DNA of 64,000 nt from Candidatus Leptovillus affinis (GTDB lineage Bacteria > Chloroflexota > Anaerolineae > Promineifilales > Promineifilaceae), in assembly GCA_016705235.1 (NCBI GenBank), contig JADIYP010000005.1:310001-374000 (forward strand). Direction: 5' to 3'. The notes beneath the pieces were generated by a model, which worked only from the letters and a program-made list of their open reading frames with translations, searched no databases and was not told where the DNA came from. Positions within the stretch are counted from its first letter, which is position 1; every line of letters starts with the position of its first letter. Position numbers and translations under genes: made by a program. Positions 35,884 to 43,525 of this stretch are shown piece after piece.

Positions 35884-38800
35884 TCAGGTGGTCAGAAGCT
35901 GGTTGTAGAGGTCGATGGTAACGGCCGTTGGCTCAACGCCCAGTTCTTTTTGCAAATAATCCACACAACGATGATACGTCCGCAGCGCCTGGGCGCGGTT
36001 TCCCAGTTCGCCATAAGCCGTCATCATCAGGCGATAAGCTTGCTCCCAGCAGTTGTCCTGCGCCAAAATGGTCTGGCAGACGTGGATAGTCTCTTCCCAC
36101 AACCCTTCGTCGGCCAGCGCTTGCGCCAGCCGATCGGCTGAGCGGAGATAGAGGGCTATCAGTCGTTCGCGTTCTTCGCTGCACCACTCTTCATAGCGGC
36201 ACTCGCTCAAAAATTCACCCTGATGCAGGGTAATGGCCTGGCGATAGGCCTGTATGGCCTGCGCCCGGTTGCTGTTTAGCAGGCGGTCGCCTTCCTCCAC
36301 CGCTTGTTCAAAGCCTACCACATCCAGCCATAGGTCTGCTTCGGGGCGCAGGCCGTAGAGTGTGCCATCGCGCAGCACAAAAGCGGATGGTGCGCGGGGC
36401 GGCCGTTCCGGTTCCAGCGCCTGGCACAGGGCGTTGAAGGCGATTTTTAGATTGCGACGGCCGTTTTCCGGGTCCAATTCCGGCCATAACAAATCAATAA
36501 TCTGGTCGCGGTCCAATACTTCCTGGCGGCGCGCGAGTAAAAGCTGCAAAAGCTGGCGGGCAGTTTTGCGCTGCCATTCTTTGGGCGAAACCCATTCAGC
36601 TCCGCGCCAGACATTGAACTGACCCAACGATTGCACCCGAAGTTGATAACCGGGATGCAGGGTAAGCGCTGAAAAACCGAGCTGCTTCAGCAATTGTTGG
36701 GCATAAACGGCCTCCAGCTCCGCTTCGCGAGCCGCCAGAAGCAGCGGCACCAACGAGCGCGGATCTGGCGGTCCGATGATGGTGCGTTTGGTAAACAGGT
36801 AATCGTATTCATAGGTGCGCGCCAGGCGCAGCAAATCTTTCAGACCGGCGTGTACCAGGTTGGTTTCGTTTTGCCGCTGCCAGGTGAGGCACTGCCAAAG
36901 CAAGGCGAGCGCTTCGCCATAGGTGTCGTTGCATTCGCGGAAAGCGGCCAGCGCGACCGACAATTCGCGGGTGGCTTCGGGTATCTGGCGGGCCAGTGAG
37001 TAGCTGGCCCCCAACGAGAGGCGAATGAGGGCTTCGATCCATTCGTCGCCGGCGCTTTGGGCGATTCCGATGCCTTGATTGGCGGCGTGGGCCGCTTCGG
37101 CTAGATGGCCGCGAAAGCCATAGACCTGGCAAATTCCCCAGTATGATTCAACTTTTAGACGAGGAACCATCAACTTTTCGCTGATGGTGATGCATTGGTG
37201 GAAGCAGCGGTTGGCTTCTTCGTAACCCTGATCATCCTTTTGTAAGAGCCAGGCGTGGCCCTGGCGCATGTAGCCAACGGCCGTAATAAACGGCGATTGC
37301 AACATTTGCCCGCGCTGCATGCCCTGGGTGGCAAAAGCGTGGGCTTGCTCGCGCTCGCCCTGAAACGCAAGGACCAGCGAGAGCAGCAGCGGCGTTTCTC
37401 GGTGGGCGCGCGGGCGCAGCACTGGCTCTTGCTGCTCCTGATGGATGCGCTCCTCCAGCAGTTGGCGCGCTTCGGCCAGACGACCGGTGCGCAGCAGCAC
37501 ACGCACCGACAGTTCGGCTTCGGCCGGGCCTTCCTGGCGCAGGTCGCGGGCCTGTTGGCGGTAGGTTTCAGATTCTTCCAGGTGGCCGAGGTTGAGCATG
37601 TTTTCGGCCAGCAACTCCAGCAGGCGGGCGCGGCTTTCGCGGTCTTCCAGGCCATCGGTGATGCGCATGGCTTCTTGCAGCAGTTGTTCGGCCTGACTGG
37701 GGTTTACGGTGTCCAGGTAAACGCGGGCCTGCCCGCGCAGCGCCTGCCCGATTTCGCGCAGGTTGCCGTGGGCGCGGGCGCGGGTTTCGGCTTGTTGGTA
37801 CCAGCCCAGGGCTTCATCGAAGCGGCTGTGCAGGCGGGCGATGTCGCCCAGGCAGACCAGCAGAGCAGGATGGGTTTCCAGGACGTGCGGCGGCAGGCTG
37901 CCAATCCAGCCGGCAAGCAGGGGCAGACGGCCGCTGCGGACCATGCGGCGGCCTAAGTCATCGAGGATAACGGCCGTTTCCGCAAACTCTCCGGCGGCCA
38001 ACAGGTGGTGGATGGTTTTTTCTTCGTCCCCTTTTTGGCGGTAGTAGTCGGCGGCGCGGCGGTGGACGGTTTGGGCGGTGGCTGCATCGAGCTGGTTGGC
38101 TAAAATTTCGCGTAGCAAGTTGTGGTAGCGCACGACGCCATCGCCCAAAGAGACGACAAAGAGGCTGTTTTCTTGCAAGTAGCGCAGGATTTGTTCGCTG
38201 TCCTGAGCGTGGCGCAGGTGGTTGCAGATGGTGGGGTCCATTTCGGGGAGAACGGCCGTTTCGCGCAAAAATGCCTGAATGTCCGGCGCTTCTTGAGCCA
38301 GCACTTCTTGCACCAGAAAGTTGAACAGATCGCTGGACGTGCCAGAAAGTTGGGCCAGGGCATCGTTGAGGGTGTTGTGGGGGTTGCTTTGCCAGCGCTG
38401 CCAGACAAGTTGTAGGGCAATCGCCCAGCCTTCGCTTTTGCTGGCCAATTGGCTGACTTGCTCGGCGGTCAGGTTGAGGCGATATTGTTCGGCAAATAGG
38501 GCCTGGATTTCGTCGGGGGTGAAGGCCATTTCCGCCTGATCGATTTCCAGCAATTGCCCACGTACTTGCCAATTGAAGATTGTGGGGAGTTTGAGTGGGT
38601 ACCGGGTGGAGAGGATGGTGTGCAGGCTTGTCGGGGCGCGTCCGATCAGCCGGTCGATGATGCGCAGCGGGTCGCCGCTGTCTTCCAGCAGATGCACATC
38701 GTCCAACACCAGGAAGATGGGGTCGGCAGCGTATTCCGTGAGGGCATTGACGAGCATGTCGACGGCCGTAATCCAGGGAAGCGGCGTGCTGCTTTGGTCC

Positions 38801-39114
38801 CAGGCTTCTAAAATGGTGAGTGGGGCATGGGAAAAACCCGGCAGGATGCCGGCAAAGCCGTGGTAGAGGTGCAAGAGCAGGCGCAGCGGATCGACGTCGT
38901 TGTCGTCGAGGTGATACCAGACAAGATGGGGCGTAACGGCCGTGAGCGCCGAGAGGGCCGTGCTTTTGCCATACCCTGCTCCCGCCAAGACAACGGTCAG
39001 GCGATAATCGGCTGCTTCCATGAGGCGGCGCGTCAGACGCGGGCGTTCCAGGGTGCGTTTGGGCAGGAAGGGAGGGATTAGTTTTGTGCGGACGACATAA
39101 TTTTCTGGGTACAC
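35884..39114 (-). CDS. MalT-like STAND ATPase regulator with OmpR-type winged helix and BTAD domain
   Basis: The ~1076-residue protein opens with VRTKLIPPFLP, typical of MalT/LuxR ATPases, then Walker A GAGYGKST and FLVLDDVHLL (Walker B). A long TPR-like helical region (~390-800) follows. The C-terminus has a winged helix (LGQFNVWRG ... DRDQIIDLLWP ... NLKIAFNALCQAL) and a BTAD domain (WLDVVGFEQAVEEGDRL, YEEWCSEERERL). It is thus a SARP-like activator with a signal-driven ATPase in front. The start is uncertain: GTG 39114, TTG 39120 and TTG 39150 are all possible, the last overlapping the lipoprotein gene. It is the last gene of a five-gene operon. Confidence 0.88.
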   Translation of the reverse strand: MYPENYVVRTKLIPPFLPKRTLERPRLTRRLMEAADYRLTVVLAGAGYGKSTALSALTAVTPHLVWYHLDDNDVDPLRLLLHLYHGFAGILPGFSHAPLTILEAWDQSSTPLPWITAVDMLVNALTEYAADPIFLVLDDVHLLEDSGDPLRIIDRLIGRAPTSLHTILSTRYPLKLPTIFNWQVRGQLLEIDQAEMAFTPDEIQALFAEQYRLNLTAEQVSQLASKSEGWAIALQLVWQRWQSNPHNTLNDALAQLSGTSSDLFNFLVQEVLAQEAPDIQAFLRETAVLPEMDPTICNHLRHAQDSEQILRYLQENSLFVVSLGDGVVRYHNLLREILANQLDAATAQTVHRRAADYYRQKGDEEKTIHHLLAAGEFAETAVILDDLGRRMVRSGRLPLLAGWIGSLPPHVLETHPALLVCLGDIARLHSRFDEALGWYQQAETRARAHGNLREIGQALRGQARVYLDTVNPSQAEQLLQEAMRITDGLEDRESRARLLELLAENMLNLGHLEESETYRQQARDLRQEGPAEAELSVRVLLRTGRLAEARQLLEERIHQEQQEPVLRPRAHRETPLLLSLVLAFQGEREQAHAFATQGMQRGQMLQSPFITAVGYMRQGHAWLLQKDDQGYEEANRCFHQCITISEKLMVPRLKVESYWGICQVYGFRGHLAEAAHAANQGIGIAQSAGDEWIEALIRLSLGASYSLARQIPEATRELSVALAAFRECNDTYGEALALLWQCLTWQRQNETNLVHAGLKDLLRLARTYEYDYLFTKRTIIGPPDPRSLVPLLLAAREAELEAVYAQQLLKQLGFSALTLHPGYQLRVQSLGQFNVWRGAEWVSPKEWQRKTARQLLQLLLARRQEVLDRDQIIDLLWPELDPENGRRNLKIAFNALCQALEPERPPRAPSAFVLRDGTLYGLRPEADLWLDVVGFEQAVEEGDRLLNSNRAQAIQAYRQAITLHQGEFLSECRYEEWCSEERERLIALYLRSADRLAQALADEGLWEETIHVCQTILAQDNCWEQAYRLMMTAYGELGNRAQALRTYHRCVDYLQKELGVEPTAVTIDLYNQLLTT

Positions 39115-39130
39115 AACCAAATTTTCCGAG

Positions 39131-40459
39131 CTAAGGCACGACGGCGGCAACCGCTTCTGCGGCGGCGACGGCCGGGGTTTTACTGAGGGAAATCACGTCA
39201 AAGACGGCGTTTCCCAGGGCAGACATGATGGCCGTGTTGGCCGATTGGGGCATGGGGATGGCGCGCTGCAATTCTTGTTGGGCAAAATTGGCGTAGGGGT
39301 CATCGGCGGGCCAGGTGTTTAGGGCAGCCGGGTTGGCGGGCAAAATTTGGCTCTCCTGGCTCCAACTGCCTAAATTTTCGGGCGTTGTGAGGAAGGCGAT
39401 CAGTTCTGCGGCCAGCGCTTTTTTTTGAATGTCGGTGGTCGTGATGGCCCAGGCCCAGCCGTTGATAATTGCCGGCAAGGGCGCGTCTAAACCGGGAAGG
39501 GCGGCATATCGGGGTGTGTAGCCGCTAATGGTGCTTTGTAAAAACACATCGGAGGAAGTGAGTGCGTTGTCGGTGGAGCCATCGCGCACCAGCAGCACGC
39601 CATCGGCGAGGTTGGTGATGTTGCTGCTTTGTTGCAGGATGAAGCCATTGGAACGGCCGTTATAAAGTTGTTCCAGCGCGATGGTTAACGGGGCCGCTTC
39701 TAACGCGGGTTGTCCGGCTTCGTTGGTCAATTTTCCACCGGCCGCCAGATAAAATTGCAGGGCTAATCGGGCGCCATCGGGGCCGGCGGCCGGGAAAACC
39801 ATATGTTTTGTGGTGTCGGAAATAAAATCAGACCAGAGCAGGGGAACCGGGGTGGTGATAACGGTGCTGTATTCCAGGTGCAGCATTTCGGTGAGGGCGA
39901 AGGGGAGGCCGACGAGATGGCTGGCGTTATTGGCCCATTCCTGAGCTGGCGCAAAAAGTTGGTCAATGGCGGTTGGGTCGAGAAAATCCTCCATTGGCAG
40001 GATTAACCCTTCGGTGGCGGCGGCGGAGAGTTGGGTGACGGGCAAGGCGATGAGGTCCGGCAGCACGGCCGGGGCGACGTTCCGACCGGTGCGCAGGTAG
40101 TTCAGGGCGCCTCCCAGGCCGTTGGTGGGTTTTTGCTCGACGATGATTTCCAGGTCTGGGTGGGCGCCGTTAAAAGCCAGCAGTTGGTCGGAGAGGGTGA
40201 TGGCGCCGGCTTCGGTGCGGGAAGCGATGGCTGGGGGCAGCCAGATGATGAGCGAATTGCTTGTGGGCGTGAGGGTGGCGGCGATGGTGAAGCTGGGCGT
40301 GTTTTGGGCGGAGGGGGTAAAAAGGGTGGCCGGCGTGGCCGGAACGGCCGTAGCTGGCGCATCGGTTTGGTTTTCGGCCGGGTTGAGCAGGGTGCAAGCC
40401 GCCAACAGCAAGAGCAGGCTGGTACATCCAATGGCGAGTAACAGGCGGCGTATCAACAT
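39131..40459 (-). CDS. Extracellular solute-binding lipoprotein
   Basis: The 442-residue protein has a lipoprotein signal (LLLLLAAC) and a family 1 solute-binding body: LIIWLPPAI, LLAFNGAHPDLEIIVEQ, and DLIALPVTQL. It should bind a sugar or similar ligand outside the cell. It differs from the lipoprotein at 3262 in sequence. Immediately downstream, separated or overlapped by only a few bases, is a MalT-like regulator, so it may act as a sensor for that regulator rather than, or as well as, a transporter part. The ATPase and permease in the same operon are of exporter type. Confidence 0.85.
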   Translation of the reverse strand: MLIRRLLLAIGCTSLLLLLAACTLLNPAENQTDAPATAVPATPATLFTPSAQNTPSFTIAATLTPTSNSLIIWLPPAIASRTEAGAITLSDQLLAFNGAHPDLEIIVEQKPTNGLGGALNYLRTGRNVAPAVLPDLIALPVTQLSAAATEGLILPMEDFLDPTAIDQLFAPAQEWANNASHLVGLPFALTEMLHLEYSTVITTPVPLLWSDFISDTTKHMVFPAAGPDGARLALQFYLAAGGKLTNEAGQPALEAAPLTIALEQLYNGRSNGFILQQSSNITNLADGVLLVRDGSTDNALTSSDVFLQSTISGYTPRYAALPGLDAPLPAIINGWAWAITTTDIQKKALAAELIAFLTTPENLGSWSQESQILPANPAALNTWPADDPYANFAQQELQRAIPMPQSANTAIMSALGNAVFDVISLSKTPAVAAAEAVAAVVP

Positions 40460-40472
40460 GAGAAAATGGCGT

Positions 40473-40685
40473 CTAATCCAGATTGGTCAGCGTAATTGGG
40501 TCTTGTTGGGGTTTGCATTCACCGCACCAGACAGCGCCGGCAACGACAAAGGCTTTGTAGGTGTTGGCCTGGGTGCGGTAGCTGTGGAGGATATAAGGCA
40601 TTTCTTGGCTGTGAGTTTTACAGACGGCGCGCCCACAAAACCGGCAGATGGCGTGTGACGGCCGTTCGCAGTGCCAGCATTCCAT
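40473..40685 (-). CDS. Small double zinc-finger protein (B-box/LIM-like ligand pattern)
   Basis: I do not recognise the family of this 70-residue protein. It has eight potential zinc ligands in the order C3-x2-C6, C14-x2-C17, C22-x2-H25, C54-x2-C57, enough for two zinc ions. There is no signal peptide or membrane segment. It lies four bases after the ABC permease gene and 13 bases before the lipoprotein gene, so it is almost surely expressed with them. Protein-protein or membrane-complex assembly is a guess. Confidence 0.75.
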   Translation of the reverse strand: MECWHCERPSHAICRFCGRAVCKTHSQEMPYILHSYRTQANTYKAFVVAGAVWCGECKPQQDPITLTNLD

Positions 40686-40689
40686 ACTA

Positions 40690-41526
40690 TCACTCGGTTA
40701 GATCCATGTCTTTGTTGGCAAAAATATCGGCGGCCAACATGATCAATAAAGTGGCGTATAACAACAACACGGCCGGGGCCAGCGCCTGGGAGGTGTTAAA
40801 ACTACCGGCGACAACGGCGTCGGCGATGGCGTGGAAGGGCCAGAAAGGCAGGCTAAACAGGTTGCTCAGGGCAGCGGGGCCGTCTTGTTGCAACCAGCCG
40901 GAAAAGGAGTTTAGGGGTGAGGCGATGATCATCCAGCCGCTGCCCATCATAGAGCGGCTGAGGTCGTTGACGCGCAGGATGAGCCAGGTAGTGAGGCCGC
41001 TTTTAGCGTTGAGGCTTTGGCCAACCAGGAAAATGGCGATGAGGCCAAACAGGATAATGCGCGACCACCCAGAGGCTACAAAATCTGTGGCGTGCAAGGC
41101 GAGAACGGCCGTGAGGGCATTTAGTGCCAGCCAGATGGGCGGGATGAGCATGATTTGGGTCAGGGGCAGCTCTGGGCCGCGAAACAGCGCCAACGCTGCC
41201 AGCAGCAGTTGTAAGGCGGTGGCAAAGAGGACGGATGTGAGGAGAACGGCCGTAAGGTATTCCACCCGACTTGGCAAGCGAACAATCCAGGCCACATGAG
41301 CCGCCTGATTGGCCCGCGAGGCAATGGTTAGCGTGATGAGAAATGTAAGCCCCACACCAAACGCCGCCAAAACCAAAATATAATAAGACGCATCCGGCGT
41401 CCGCTGATCAGGCGAGAACATTACCCGCCAATAAGCCAGACTGAGCAGAATGTAAATCAATCCGGTGAGTGAGCGTAAGAGGGTGCGAGAAAAATAACCC
41501 GACAAAGCCACAATGCGTTGAGTCAT
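40690..41526 (-). CDS. ABC-2-type transporter permease
   Basis: The 278-residue protein has about six membrane helices with no other domain, consistent with an ABC-2 exporter permease. It overlaps the ATPase gene by four bases (ATGA), which indicates a fixed stoichiometric pair. The exported substrate is unknown; neither lantibiotic nor polysaccharide genes are near. Confidence 0.8.
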   Translation of the reverse strand: MTQRIVALSGYFSRTLLRSLTGLIYILLSLAYWRVMFSPDQRTPDASYYILVLAAFGVGLTFLITLTIASRANQAAHVAWIVRLPSRVEYLTAVLLTSVLFATALQLLLAALALFRGPELPLTQIMLIPPIWLALNALTAVLALHATDFVASGWSRIILFGLIAIFLVGQSLNAKSGLTTWLILRVNDLSRSMMGSGWMIIASPLNSFSGWLQQDGPAALSNLFSLPFWPFHAIADAVVAGSFNTSQALAPAVLLLYATLLIMLAADIFANKDMDLTE

Positions 41527-42395
41527 TGGACAGCCTCGGCATAAATTTCGGATAACGAGACGCGGTTGTGTTCCACTCGCACCACGTCATAACCGGCTTC
41601 CAGCAGCATCACCAACACCTGTCGGCGCATGAACATGGCCTCTCCTTTAAGCACAATCAGCTCGTCTTTTACCTCAATCTCGTCATGCAGGGCCAGCAGC
41701 GATGCGCCAAATTCCTCCAGAGGCTTATGGGCGCGAATGCGAATGTGCGATTGAGCGGCCATCGCCTGCGCCATGCTGTTTTCGTAATGAACCTGACCCC
41801 GGTTCAAAATAACCAGATGGGTGCAAACTTGCGTTACTTCCGGCAAATGATGGGTACTCATGACAATGGTCTTCCCAGCTTCATGCAGACTGTGAATGAC
41901 CTCATAAATTTCAGATTGCCCCGAAGGGTCTAGCCCGTTGCTGGGTTCATCCAGCAGCAGCAGCGGCGGATCGCCAATGAGAATTTGCGCCAGACCCAGT
42001 CGTTGCCGCATCCCCTTTGAGCATTCCTTGATCCGTTTGTTGGCCGCGCTTTGCAGATTGACTTTTGCCAGGCTGGCATCGACTGCGTGCCGGGCTTGCG
42101 AGCCGGAGAGGTTGCTTAATTTGGCTACCTGCGCCAGGTATTCATGGACACGTAGGTGGTTGGGAAATAACAACCTTTCGGGTTTGTAGCCAATTTGGGG
42201 CCAGACGCCGTTGGCTGGTTTGATTTTCCCCCCGGAAGGCGAAGAAATGCCGGCGATCAGCTTAAAAAGTGTCGTTTTGCCGGCGCCATTTGGCCCTAAC
42301 AGCCCGATAACTTCGCCTGTAGGGATGCGCAACGTGACATGATCGAGTGCGGTAAGATTTAGATATTTTTTGGTGACGTTACTAATTTCAATCAC
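41523..42395 (-). CDS. ABC transporter ATP-binding protein (exporter type)
   Basis: The 290-residue ATPase has Walker A GPNGAGKTT, signature CSKGMRQRLGLAQ (LSGGQ variant), Walker B LLLLDEPSNGLD and switch MSTHH. A ~70-residue C-terminal extension is like those of multidrug or NatA-type exporters. It is the first gene of an operon that continues with permease, zinc-finger protein, solute-binding lipoprotein and a MalT-like regulator. Confidence 0.92.
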   Translation of the reverse strand: MIEISNVTKKYLNLTALDHVTLRIPTGEVIGLLGPNGAGKTTLFKLIAGISSPSGGKIKPANGVWPQIGYKPERLLFPNHLRVHEYLAQVAKLSNLSGSQARHAVDASLAKVNLQSAANKRIKECSKGMRQRLGLAQILIGDPPLLLLDEPSNGLDPSGQSEIYEVIHSLHEAGKTIVMSTHHLPEVTQVCTHLVILNRGQVHYENSMAQAMAAQSHIRIRAHKPLEEFGASLLALHDEIEVKDELIVLKGEAMFMRRQVLVMLLEAGYDVVRVEHNRVSLSEIYAEAVQ

Positions 42396-42548
42396 GAGTT
42401 GACCTTAGAGTTGAGTCTTGAAGAGCAGCTTGAAGTTGATGGATTCTACTCATTGGTTAGTTTACCACAGGCGGCATTGGCTGCAATGGGCATTGGCTGC
42501 TGCTGTGATGAGGTGTTGATAATTGAAAGGGTTGACGCTTGAACCGGA
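42396..42548. other. Intergenic stretch upstream of the ABC operon
   Basis: No gene or clear repeat is seen. It should hold the promoter of the minus-strand ABC operon. Two TTGGCTGC-like repeats lie at 42477-42500. Confidence 0.4.
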
Positions 42549-42646
42549 CTAGCAGTTTGTCGGAGAACCTCTTTTTGTAGCCGGGGTATCCTTACCCCGC
42601 CTCTGGAAGACGCGGTAAGAAACCGCGGGTACGGGTACTTTTCCGA

Positions 42647-42862
42647 CAGCAATTCTCAATTCAACCAGAAATGTGTCATGCTGAGAGCCTGTGCTGAGGC
42701 CGCCGAAGCATCCTCCGAAGCATCTCATTCTTCTGGTGGAGCGGGATGCTTCGCCGTTGGACGTGCTCGGGCCGAAGACTCCGCTCAGCATGACAGTTCA
42801 GCGTAAATTGCAAAGAAATTACCTTGTTCGCACGAATGCCTGATCTAAATTGAGAATTCCTG
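42647..42862. repeat. Dispersed repeat family C, copy 2
   Basis: It is bounded by CAGCAATTCTCAATT and AATTGAGAATTCCTG. The interior has CATGCTGAG and its complement and several GAAGCATC motifs. It differs from copy 3 mainly in the central hairpin. Confidence 0.85.
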
Positions 42863-42871
42863 CTTTTCCGA

Positions 42872-43056
42872 CAGCAATTCTCAATTTAACCAGAAATGTG
42901 TCATGCTGAGGTCCTCCGAAGCATCCCGTTCAGCCCTAATGACCAATACATGGGGATGCTTCGCTCCGAAGACTCCGCTCAGCATGACAGTTCAGCGTAA
43001 ATTGCAAAGAAATTACCTTGTTCGCACGAATGCCTGATCTAAATTGAGAATTCCTG
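42872..43056. repeat. Dispersed repeat family C, copy 3
   Basis: It has the same ends as copy 2. The central part (ATACATGGGGATGCTTCGC) matches copy 1 at 4577 in reverse orientation, showing that copies 1 and 3 are the closest relatives although 38 kb apart. Confidence 0.85.
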
Positions 43057-43073
43057 CTTTTCCGACAAACTGC

Positions 43074-43102
43074 TAGACGGCCGTCTTGGAGACTGTTATA
43101 AT
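43074..43102 (+). promoter_or_regulatory. Putative secG promoter overlapping the mobile element end
   Basis: TATAAT at 43097-43102 is preceded at 17 bases by TAGACG (four of six matches to TTGACA). The first three bases of that hexamer belong to the inverted repeat end of the composite element. Confidence 0.45.
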
Positions 43103-43183
43103 GCCCGTTTGGTTTGCCTGGGCGCTGAAAATAGCTTTGCGACAGTCTGGGTAGAGAATAAATCATTTTGAAGAGGTAGTAAT

Positions 43184-43429
43184 ATGCAAGCATGGGCCCC
43201 TTATTTGGGAGTAATTGAAATCATTTTAGCGGTTGTGTTGACCGTTTTGGTGCTGCTGCAAACGAAAGGCGGCGGTCTCGGCGGCTTTATGGGTGGCGGT
43301 GATTCGGGCGGTAGTTTTAGAACACGTCGAGGTGTAGAAGCGACCTTGCACCAGGTTACAATCGGCATTTCCATTCTCTTTTTTATTAATACCATTTTGT
43401 CTTTTTTGGCCTGGGGACAAATCGTTTGA
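43184..43429 (+). CDS. secG: Preprotein translocase subunit SecG
   Basis: This 81-residue protein has two membrane helices (~6-24 and ~54-74) joined by a Gly-rich loop (GGGLGGFMGGGDSGG), and LLQTKGGGLG is typical of SecG. SecG assists SecYEG in protein export. GAAGAGG precedes the ATG. A strong terminator after the gene indicates it is transcribed alone. Confidence 0.93.
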   Translation: MQAWAPYLGVIEIILAVVLTVLVLLQTKGGGLGGFMGGGDSGGSFRTRRGVEATLHQVTIGISILFFINTILSFLAWGQIV

Positions 43430-43470
43430 TAGTTGGCGTAAACGCTGACGTCTGCTTCGATCTAGCTAAG

Positions 43471-43515
43471 AAACGTGAAACAGGGCGCCGGAATAGGCGC
43501 TTTGTTTCACGTTTT
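43471..43515 (+). terminator. Rho-independent terminator after secG
   Basis: Two 19-base arms (43471-43489 and 43497-43515 region, AAACGTGAAACA against TGTTTCACGTTT with GGCGCC/GGCGC at the tip) form a strong hairpin ending in a T-rich tail. It shows that an apparent GTG start at 43475 for the next gene is not used. Confidence 0.85.
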
Positions 43516-43525
43516 ATTGTGTGTG

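Larger units (their letters stand above)
42549..43076. mobile_element. Composite MITE-like element (family D ends, two family C copies inside)
   Basis: The outer ends are a perfect 16-base inverted repeat, CTAGCAGTTTGTCGGA (42549-42564) and its complement (43061-43076). Next to the left end is the family D hairpin pair seen at 25669. The rest is two family C copies separated by CTTTTCCGA. There is no transposase. The right end reaches into the putative secG promoter. It is most likely a non-autonomous element that served as a landing site for others. Confidence 0.8.

Noticed and set aside
43475..43525. Earlier start for the OppA-like gene
   Set aside because: It would lie inside the strong secG terminator hairpin.
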